From contig JBBSOK010000078.1 in the NCBI GenBank assembly GCA_038259825.1, positions 1-13,264 on the forward strand: 13,264 nucleotides of DNA, written 5' to 3'. This stretch comes from JBBSOK01 sp038259825 (GTDB taxonomy: Bacteria > Bacteroidota > Bacteroidia > Flavobacteriales > Flavobacteriaceae). Shown in pieces: positions 7,477 to 13,264 of this stretch. Position numbers and translations under genes: made by a program. Under the pieces are notes generated by a model, which had not been told where the DNA came from, made no database searches, and saw only the letters and a list, made by a program, of their open reading frames with translations. The stretch's first letter is position 1; the number at the start of each line of letters is the position of its first letter.

Positions 7477-8111
7477 AGAAACCCAATTATGAAGCAAACA
7501 TACATTACTATTATTAATGAGCCTTGTATTATTAATAAGGTATAAATAAACTCTATATCCGTTGTTTCAAAATATTGAGAACGCATCAGTTTAATTGGTA
7601 TATAACCAATATAAAATAAAAACAAACCAACACTTATCCAGAATAACAAATCATTTTTAATCACTAAAACTCTTGATGACTGAAGAATTGAAATAAAATA
7701 AAAAATAATGCACGTTACGAGCAAAATTGCGCCAACAATATATGTTATCCCAAATGTTCCACGAACAATGTCTACTGTATTAATTTCCCATATAAACGGA
7801 ATGAATAATAGAATAGCAGAACATTTAATAATTAATTTGAATATTTTTTTTTCTAATGTGTTATGATAAATAAAATAAAATAATAAAAAAAATAATAAAA
7901 AGTAGATATTGTGATATGTATTGTCAAAAGAGCCTTTGGACATCAAATAACCTCCGTGATATTCTGTAAAAATAGTTATCAAAAAAATTATCGGTAAAAA
8001 CTTTGCTGGTGTATTTTTATATTCCGGAAGTCTATAAATTGAAAGACAAAAAACAATGACATAAAAAATCATTGAAATATCGATTAAAGTATCAAAAATT
8101 ATTTTATTCAT
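7458..8111 (-). CDS. Seven-TM membrane protein, putative sensor subunit
   Basis: This 217-aa, highly hydrophobic protein has seven likely transmembrane helices at about 8-26, 37-55, 66-84, 92-110, 121-143, 153-174 and 188-212, and a short basic C-terminus (WMKRR). The loops are short and no soluble domain or catalytic motif is visible. I do not recognise a named family. Some Bacteroidota kinases carry a fused 7-TM sensor, and here the equivalent part would be a separate polypeptide: its last codons overlap the start of a kinase that has no sensor of its own. It starts at ATG 8109-8111, 16 bp after the lipoprotein gene stop. A sensory or kinase-control role is inferred from context only; a transporter is possible but less likely at this size. 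Confidence 0.75.
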   Translation of the reverse strand: MNKIIFDTLIDISMIFYVIVFCLSIYRLPEYKNTPAKFLPIIFLITIFTEYHGGYLMSKGSFDNTYHNIYFLLFFLLFYFIYHNTLEKKIFKLIIKCSAILLFIPFIWEINTVDIVRGTFGITYIVGAILLVTCIIFYFISILQSSRVLVIKNDLLFWISVGLFLFYIGYIPIKLMRSQYFETTDIEFIYTLLIIQGSLIIVMYVCFIIGFLWMKRR

Positions 8112-8127
8112 TTAATTGCCAAGGAAT

Positions 8128-8793
8128 TTAGTTACCCAAACCCATGCTACTTGGTGGTGGACCAATTGTACCATCATTCAAAACAAGACTACGATCTCCA
8201 GGATTTAAAGCGCTGAAGGCTCCAATAAAACCAGCCTCTTGAGCGCTACCTTGAGGCTTCCCTTCTTCACTATCTTTACCTTCATTATCATTTTTTGGTA
8301 GCCTATCCTTGATTGGTATTGCTACTCTTTTATCATCTGGTCCATCCGTGGTTAAAAATCCAACATTGGCGCCATTTATATCTGTTGTAGGAACAATAAA
8401 TAACGTGTTTTGCCTATTATTTTTGGCTGAATTGTCTGGATAGTTTGCCATATAAAATAACAAATCCTTTACTTCAACATTTGCTTCCTTTGCTTCCTGT
8501 TCTATATAAGCTATGTAGTCTTTTATAGTTTGTAAATCATACATAACAAAACGTGTTGGCTGAAAGGGATCATTAGGATAATTTTGTTTTTCGTAGCTTT
8601 CAATAATAGGTACTCTTCTGGCTGAATATGTATCATACAAAATTGCTGCTTGATCTACAGAAATAATTTGTTTTGGCGGATCTACTTGTTGGTCAGTTTC
8701 TCCATTGTTATTATCTGCACACCCAAATAATGCTATTGCTATTAAAAGATAGAGTAAATAGCTGAGTTTAAAATTTTTAAAAGTTAGTTTCAT
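8128..8793 (-). CDS. Lipoprotein of unknown function in two-component cluster
   Basis: This 221-aa precursor has a basic N-terminus, a hydrophobic stretch (~11-24) and a lipobox ending ALFGC with C25 as the lipidated residue. The mature N-terminus (CADNNNGETD) is Asp/Asn/Glu-rich, reminiscent of but not identical to the acidic lipoprotein export signal reported in some Flavobacteriia, so surface exposure is possible. The mature body has ISVDQAAILYDTYSARRVPIIESYE (~44-68), then TIKDYIAYIEQEAKEANVEV, NRQNTLFIVPTT, and a Pro/Ser-rich low-complexity end (PPPSSMGLGN). I recall similar uncharacterised flavobacterial proteins but know no function. It is the first gene of the cluster and is followed 16 bp later by the 7-TM gene, which suggests a signal-receiving or ligand-binding role (inference). 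It starts at ATG 8791-8793. Confidence 0.8.
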   Translation of the reverse strand: MKLTFKNFKLSYLLYLLIAIALFGCADNNNGETDQQVDPPKQIISVDQAAILYDTYSARRVPIIESYEKQNYPNDPFQPTRFVMYDLQTIKDYIAYIEQEAKEANVEVKDLLFYMANYPDNSAKNNRQNTLFIVPTTDINGANVGFLTTDGPDDKRVAIPIKDRLPKNDNEGKDSEEGKPQGSAQEAGFIGAFSALNPGDRSLVLNDGTIGPPPSSMGLGN

Positions 8794-8955
8794 AATATTG
8801 TTACAGTTAAAAGGTTAGTTTTAAGTTAATCCCATAAAATTAACACATTAGCACATACCGCTATAATTTATCTTAAATAAAAGGATAAAAGTTGTTATAA
8901 TTAGGGTTAAATACCCCAAAAGAACAGGCTTATTTCGAAGATAATTAAAATTATG

Positions 8956-9867
8956 TTATTTATTTTCTTCAATATGTTCTGTCTGTTTATTTTTAAGAAG
9001 CGCATAATTAAAACCACTCTCCCACCACAAAGCCATTTTTTGTTTATCAAAAATTAAGCTGTTAGTTGTTAAAACCGTGGGTGTGTAGTACAAATTTATA
9101 ATAGCACTATTGTTAGCGGCTACCAATTTACCGATACGTATATTTTGTTTTTCAATTCGGTCTGCCATATAACTGTGCATGTTGGTTAAAAGGGCAAAGG
9201 CATTTTTTGTTGGCAAACGGTTAAAGTATGTTACTTCGGTTTCTAGAACAATTACATCTACTACTTTTGCGCCTCTATTAATGGCTTGTTCAATTGGAAC
9301 CATGCTTCCAAAACCACCATCGGCATATTCGCAGCCATCTTTTCTTACTAAAGACATAAATGGAGTATAATTACAGGAAATCCAAATCCATTCACAGAAA
9401 TCTACGTAATTAAAATCCCTCAGCACTTTGTATTCAACCTTGTTTAAACTAAGGTTTGAAACGGTTACAATTACTTCAATATTAGAACTTTTTAGAAAAT
9501 TGAACTCTTCTTCCAAAAGCGTATTTTTTATTAGCTTTTTTAAGTTGAAACTTTCACCAAACGTTTTTTTTCCTTTTAAAATATTTTTGAGAACATTAAA
9601 GTGGTTAATACTAATATCTGCACTATCGTATTTTCCTTTTTTTATAATAAATGGGCAACTACTGAAAATTGAAGATTGGTTTACGTTAGTATAAACTTCC
9701 TTTATTTTTTCGACTTTGTTTAATGCCAAATGAGAAATTAATAAACTGCCGGTGCTAGTTCCAACAAATAAATCGTATTTATAATTCATTTCAGAAAGCA
9801 AATATTGGGCAACACCGCCTGCAAATGCGCCTTTACTTCCACCGCCGCTAATTACTAATGCTCTCAT
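8956..9867 (-). CDS. Patatin-like phospholipase
   Basis: This is a 303-aa patatin-domain acyl hydrolase. The oxyanion-hole loop GGGSKGAFAGG (8-18) is at the very N-terminus, the nucleophile S38 lies in GTSTG (36-40, GxSxG), and the catalytic Asp D183 is in DGGFGS (183-188), so the Ser/Asp dyad is intact. No signal peptide or TM helix is evident; the protein is cytoplasmic or secreted by an unseen route. Likely activity is hydrolysis of phospholipid or other lipid esters; the substrate is unknown. Its ATG (9865-9867) directly abuts the TAA stop (9868-9870) of the M1 aminopeptidase with zero spacing, which implies one transcript and probable translational coupling. No strong terminator follows its stop. 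Confidence 0.92.
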   Translation of the reverse strand: MRALVISGGGSKGAFAGGVAQYLLSEMNYKYDLFVGTSTGSLLISHLALNKVEKIKEVYTNVNQSSIFSSCPFIIKKGKYDSADISINHFNVLKNILKGKKTFGESFNLKKLIKNTLLEEEFNFLKSSNIEVIVTVSNLSLNKVEYKVLRDFNYVDFCEWIWISCNYTPFMSLVRKDGCEYADGGFGSMVPIEQAINRGAKVVDVIVLETEVTYFNRLPTKNAFALLTNMHSYMADRIEKQNIRIGKLVAANNSAIINLYYTPTVLTTNSLIFDKQKMALWWESGFNYALLKNKQTEHIEENK

Positions 9868-11919
9868 TTATATTAATTTTTCCAAATTTTGAAGTGCTTT
9901 TTCTGAAAGTTCACTTTTTGCCGAAATTAGTATTTGTTTAAAGTTAGTATTTTGAAGTACAGATAATAAAATTTCTTTTGAAGCTTTTGCGAAACGCCAC
10001 GTAGGATGAGTAGTTGCTTCAGTTAAACATTTTAGTGTTTCTGCATCCCAAAGATTTAATTCGTTTAAATATTGAAATGATTTTTCCCTAATTTCAAAAC
10101 TATAATCGGCTGACGAATAGTTTTTTAATTCAGATAAATATGAAGACTTTTTATCATTTCTAAAGTTCTCGGTAACCAAAGCCAAAGCAAGCCAAAGCTG
10201 TCTAATATTTTTATCCTGAAAACCTTCAACGCCTTCTAAAGCATCAAGATAAATTTTCTTTTTCTTTGGAAATTGCTGCCAAAGATTAAATAACGCAACT
10301 TCTTTTGTAACATAACTATTATCTTGAAGAAGCGATTCATATTCTGTTTGGAGCTCCTTTGGAATAGTTGCCAAACTCAGCGCAATAGCTTGGCGCACAA
10401 ATAAATTATTGCTATTAAAGCCTTTTTTATAAATTGAAAGTGTTTCAGAAATAGGCTCGTCTGCCAATTGGTAAACGGCTTCTTGTCCAATAAAATCATT
10501 CGGAAAACTTAAAGCATTTTCCAATTTTGCTTTTTTATCTTGAAAAGGAACAGCTCTCAATGCCGAAATTTCAAAATAATCATTCATAAATTGCGCTTTG
10601 ATCAAAGATTTATAAGCATCTTCACTTTGAAAAGCTGTTTGTTGCAACCAATTTTTTTCCCACTCCGATATTTCAAATTTACTTACCATTTTCACTTCTG
10701 TAATAAAATCTTCCGTAGAAACATTTTGAAATTTATGCTTTTCCAAATAATTTTTAATTGCAGTTTTAAAAGCAGTATCCCCAATTAATTCTCTCAAAAT
10801 ATGTAACGCCCAAGCACCTTTTTCGTAAAATGTAAGCGAGCTTGCTTTTGGATTCATCAAACTTTCACCCTTGCCTTCGTCGCTCAATTGTTTTAACTGT
10901 TCTGCACTTTGGTAGAGTTTCCAGTAATAATAATCTTCACCAAATATTTCTTTTTCAGCCAACAACGCATAATAGGTTGCAAAACCTTCTTGAAGCCAAT
11001 GATGCTCGCTACTTGTTTCGGTAACCAAGTTTCCAAACCATTGATGGGCAAGCTCGTGAGCATTTACATTTACATAATTTTTATCGTTGAAGCCAATACT
11101 ATCAACCACAAATGCTTCAGAAAATATGGTTACTGTTGTATTTTCCATTCCAGCATATAAAAAATCCCGAACAGGAACTTGTTTATAGTTTTGCCACGGA
11201 TATGCAAATCCGATTTCAGTTTCCAAGAAATCAAAAATTTCTTTAGAATAGCGATACGTTGGCTCAGCCTTTAGGGAGTCTTCAGGTTTGTAATATAATT
11301 CTATTGGAATTCCAGAGTCTGATCTTAATTCTTTCTTTTCAAAATTTCCAATTGCGAAAGCTACGAGATAGCTAGACATTGGTTTTTCCATATTAAAACG
11401 CCAATAATTATCTGAATTTTTAGGAATTATATCTGTCAAGTTACCATTTGATATAACCGTGTTTTTATTTGTTGTAATAATATTTATATCAAACTCAATC
11501 TTATCATTTACATCATCAATACTTGGCAACCAGTGAGATGTGTACTTTCCTTGACCTTGTGTCCAAATTTGCTCTCCTGTGAAATAAAGCGTTTGTTTAG
11601 GTTGTATTTTGTAAAAAAAACTAGCAGAATAAATTTCATTCTTTTTTAAATTACCTATTATCCAAATTTTGTTATCAGTTGCAGAAATTATTAAATCTTT
11701 TTTTACAACTTCAGTAATATTAGCTTTTACGGCATCAACATAAACAGAATCGGCATCTTTCAACATCTTAAAAGCAAGAATATATTGTCCTTCAATTTGC
11801 TTCTCAGCAATATTTGGCCCACCAGCAAATTCAATCTTCAAAAAATCCACAACATCAGTCTGTTGGGCAATTCCCAGAAAACTTCCGAAGTAAATAATAA
11901 ATGTAAAAAGGTTTTTCAT
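9868..11919 (-). CDS. Secreted M1-family zinc aminopeptidase
   Basis: With the ATG at 11917-11919 this is a 683-aa precursor with a Sec signal peptide (MKNLFTFIIYFGSFLGIA, cleavage probably after residue 18, before QQTD). The peptidase shows the substrate-binding AGMEN (256-260, equivalent to GAMEN), the zinc-binding HELAH with the third ligand 18 residues on (H288, H292, E311; HExxH-x18-E), and a TFYEKGA segment with the probable transition-state Tyr365. The C-terminal ~250 residues look like a helical HEAT-type region. It should trim N-terminal residues from peptides in the periplasm or outside the cell. An upstream in-frame TTG at 11943 lies within the predicted -7 box and would spoil the signal peptide, so it was not used; ATG 11925 (+2 residues) is also possible. 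The patatin gene follows at once. Confidence 0.93.
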   Translation of the reverse strand: MKNLFTFIIYFGSFLGIAQQTDVVDFLKIEFAGGPNIAEKQIEGQYILAFKMLKDADSVYVDAVKANITEVVKKDLIISATDNKIWIIGNLKKNEIYSASFFYKIQPKQTLYFTGEQIWTQGQGKYTSHWLPSIDDVNDKIEFDINIITTNKNTVISNGNLTDIIPKNSDNYWRFNMEKPMSSYLVAFAIGNFEKKELRSDSGIPIELYYKPEDSLKAEPTYRYSKEIFDFLETEIGFAYPWQNYKQVPVRDFLYAGMENTTVTIFSEAFVVDSIGFNDKNYVNVNAHELAHQWFGNLVTETSSEHHWLQEGFATYYALLAEKEIFGEDYYYWKLYQSAEQLKQLSDEGKGESLMNPKASSLTFYEKGAWALHILRELIGDTAFKTAIKNYLEKHKFQNVSTEDFITEVKMVSKFEISEWEKNWLQQTAFQSEDAYKSLIKAQFMNDYFEISALRAVPFQDKKAKLENALSFPNDFIGQEAVYQLADEPISETLSIYKKGFNSNNLFVRQAIALSLATIPKELQTEYESLLQDNSYVTKEVALFNLWQQFPKKKKIYLDALEGVEGFQDKNIRQLWLALALVTENFRNDKKSSYLSELKNYSSADYSFEIREKSFQYLNELNLWDAETLKCLTEATTHPTWRFAKASKEILLSVLQNTNFKQILISAKSELSEKALQNLEKLI

Positions 11920-11940
11920 TATCATATAATCAGTAAATTT

Positions 11941-11971
11941 CAAAATTGTTGATCAATAATCAAATATTCAA
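11941..11971 (-). promoter_or_regulatory. Candidate promoter of the M1 peptidase-patatin operon
   Basis: Read on the minus strand, a TTG (plus-strand 11969-11971) is followed after 20 bp by CAATTTTG (11948 down to 11941), a one-mismatch match to the Bacteroidota -7 box TAnnTTTG. The implied transcript start near 11934 leaves a leader of about 10-15 nt before the ATG at 11919 and rules out the upstream TTG at 11943 as start codon. Confidence 0.4.
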
Positions 11972-11986
11972 TTTATAACTGCTCTT

Positions 11987-12027
11987 GTCTAACGTCTTAT
12001 GTCTATTCGCGCAGTGGTCTTAAGTCT
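11987..12027. repeat. Degenerate GTCTNNN heptamer tandem repeat
   Basis: Five copies of GTCT begin at 11987, 11994, 12001, 12017 and 12024, i.e. with an exact 7-bp period broken once by a 9-bp insertion (CGCGCAGTG). Each is followed by three mostly A/T bases (AAC, TAT, ATT, TAA, ATC). The array lies in the 174-bp region between the divergent peptidase and recG genes, upstream of the candidate peptidase promoter. Its function is unknown; such arrays can be length-variable microsatellites. Confidence 0.65.
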
Positions 12028-12093
12028 ATCATCAAATCTACAAAATCCTTTACTGCCATTCCCCACTTCCAAAGGAATTAGTAAATTCGTTCT

Positions 12094-13264
12094 ATGAATT
12101 CAAGTTTTCTGCAAACTCCCATAGATTACCTTAAAGGTGTTGGCCCCAATAGGGCTTCCCTGCTCAAAAGTGAATTGGGAATTCATACTTTTCAAGATTT
12201 ACTGAATCTTTTTCCAAACCGATATTTAGACCGAACCCAATATTATAAAATTGCCCAATTACAGCAAACAAATGCTGAAGTTCAATTAGTTGGAAAAATT
12301 ACACACATTAAAACGGTTGAACAAAAGCGCGGAAAACGCTTAGTTGCAACCTTTTTGGACGATACTGGAACAATGGAACTTGTTTGGTTTCGCGGCCATA
12401 AATGGATACGGGAAAGTTTAAAGATTAATGAGCCGTATGTAATCTTTGGAAAGACCAACTTTTTTAATGAAACTTTCTCAATGCCGCATCCAGAAATGGA
12501 ATTGGTTAAAGCCCACGAAGCGGGATTACGTTCGGCTATGCAACCCGTTTATCCTTCAACAGAAAAATTAAATAATAGCGGCATTACCAATAGGGTTATA
12601 AATACATTAATGCAGCAAATTTTTATTGAAACCAACAATCGGTTTGATGAAACATTGTCGCCAACTATTTTAAATGAACTGAAATTGCTTACTAAAAATG
12701 AAGCGCTTTTCAACATCCATTTTCCGAAAAATCAGAACCTTTTGGCAAGGGCTATTTACCGACTCAAATTTGAAGAATTATTTTATATTCAACTGCAATT
12801 AATACGTAAAAATTTACTTCATAAAAGCAAAATAAAAGGCTATCCATTTGATAAAATTGGCACTAATTTCAACACGTTTTTTAAGGAGCATTTACCCTTC
12901 AAATTAACGGGTGCGCAAAAGCGAGTTGTAAAGGAAATTAGGAACGATTTGGGTAGCAATGCACAGATGAATAGGCTTTTGCAAGGTGATGTTGGTTCGG
13001 GCAAGACAATTGTTGCGCTACTCTCAATGTTAATAGCACTTGACAACGGTTTTCAGGCTTGTCTAATGGCTCCAACTGAAATTTTGTCAGTCCAGCACTA
13101 TGATGGCTTATCGGAATTATGTAAAGAATTGAATACCAGTATTTCGTTGCTAACTGGCTCAAGTAAAACTTCAGAAAGAAAAATTATACACGAAAATCTT
13201 GAAAATGGTAGTTTAGACATTTTAATTGGCACACATGCGTTACTTGAAGATAAGGTAAAATTCA
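12094..13264 (+). CDS. recG: ATP-dependent DNA helicase RecG, N-terminal part
   Basis: The reading frame is open from ATG 12094 to the window edge (390 codons), so this is the 5' half of a protein normally about 700 aa. RecG is a double-stranded DNA translocase that remodels stalled replication forks and branched recombination intermediates. Visible parts are the N-terminal TPIDYLKGVGPNRASLL segment (8-24), the OB-fold/wedge domain (~62-150, including LVGKIT, ATFLDDTGTMELVWFRG and VIFGKTNF), the Q-motif region FKLTGAQKRVV (269-279), Walker A GDVGSGKT (298-305), motif Ia MAPTEIL (325-331) and IGTHALLED (378-386). The DEQH box and the second RecA-like domain lie beyond the edge. No frameshift or stop interrupts it. 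It is divergent from the peptidase operon; I see no convincing promoter directly before it. Confidence 0.95.
   Translation, partial: MNSSFLQTPIDYLKGVGPNRASLLKSELGIHTFQDLLNLFPNRYLDRTQYYKIAQLQQTNAEVQLVGKITHIKTVEQKRGKRLVATFLDDTGTMELVWFRGHKWIRESLKINEPYVIFGKTNFFNETFSMPHPEMELVKAHEAGLRSAMQPVYPSTEKLNNSGITNRVINTLMQQIFIETNNRFDETLSPTILNELKLLTKNEALFNIHFPKNQNLLARAIYRLKFEELFYIQLQLIRKNLLHKSKIKGYPFDKIGTNFNTFFKEHLPFKLTGAQKRVVKEIRNDLGSNAQMNRLLQGDVGSGKTIVALLSMLIALDNGFQACLMAPTEILSVQHYDGLSELCKELNTSISLLTGSSKTSERKIIHENLENGSLDILIGTHALLEDKVKF

Noticed and set aside
7458..7497. Possible frameshift splitting one 7-TM/kinase fusion protein
   Set aside because: The kinase has its own ATG and its own N-terminal TM helix, and the 7-TM protein ends naturally with a basic tail. 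A short coupled overlap explains the arrangement better than a broken fusion.
8904..8916. GGGT-TAAAT-ACCC small hairpin between the lipoprotein and patatin genes
   Set aside because: Only 4 bp of stem and no T-run. It could be a weak terminator for patatin or an operator for the signalling cluster, but there is no evidence to decide.
8941..8954. ATAATT-AA-AATTAT palindrome just after the patatin stop
   Set aside because: It is entirely A/T with a 2-nt loop; expected by chance in such DNA and not stable as a terminator.
12082..12089. TAAATTCG as a -7 promoter box for recG
   Set aside because: It lies only 4 bp before the recG ATG and has no -33 TTG at a suitable distance; transcription would start at or inside the gene.
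12840..13162. Minus-strand reading frames at the right end
   Set aside because: They overlap the intact recG frame, whose motifs (Walker A, MAPTEIL) lie exactly here; they have no family resemblance.

Overview
The window is AT-rich, protein-dense DNA that looks like a chromosomal segment from a member of the Flavobacteriaceae (Bacteroidota). The reasons are family-level matches throughout (YciO-type YrdC protein, PcrA/UvrD, stand-alone FMN glutamate-synthase domain protein, M1 aminopeptidase, patatin, RecG), the near absence of Shine-Dalgarno sequences, A-rich sequence before start codons, and -33/-7 promoter-like boxes resembling TTG...TAnnTTTG. I cannot name the genus. There are no tRNA or rRNA genes, no CRISPR array, no transposase and no sign of a recently acquired island. 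No stretch longer than 300 bases lacks a gene; the longest gap is about 210-230 bp (around 3629/3647-3857).

Layout. 1-234 (+): 3' end of a metallo-beta-lactamase-fold hydrolase, meeting a convergent leftward block at a strong bidirectional hairpin (252-294). 331-3646 (-): in transcription order pcrA/uvrD helicase, its own terminator (1259-1279), a small DUF2945 Tudor-like protein, and a YciO/YrdC-family protein. 3858-6047 (+): a membrane-anchored FMN/3Fe-4S glutamate-synthase-domain protein, then a one-TM conserved protein of unknown function. 6081-8793 (-): a compact four-gene cluster in the order lipoprotein, 7-TM membrane protein, NarX-type histidine kinase, LuxR-type response regulator. 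8956-11919 (-): M1 aminopeptidase followed with zero spacing by a patatin-like phospholipase. 12094-end (+): 5' part of recG, divergent from the peptidase across an intergenic region holding a degenerate heptamer tandem repeat.

How genes work together. The clearest functional unit is the four-gene signalling cluster. The kinase has a single TM helix and no recognisable sensor domain, while a separate 7-TM protein and a surface-type lipoprotein are encoded just upstream with 16-bp spacing and a 19-bp overlap. I infer a split sensor (lipoprotein plus 7-TM subunit) feeding a minimal kinase and a LuxR-type regulator. This is the best candidate in the window for an under-described system. The remaining genes are mostly housekeeping (DNA repair and recombination helicases, secreted peptidase). 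Three points refine the annotation: pcrA has no usable ATG and must start at TTG, the peptidase start is best placed at the ATG at 11919, and the kinase start at the ATG at 7476.
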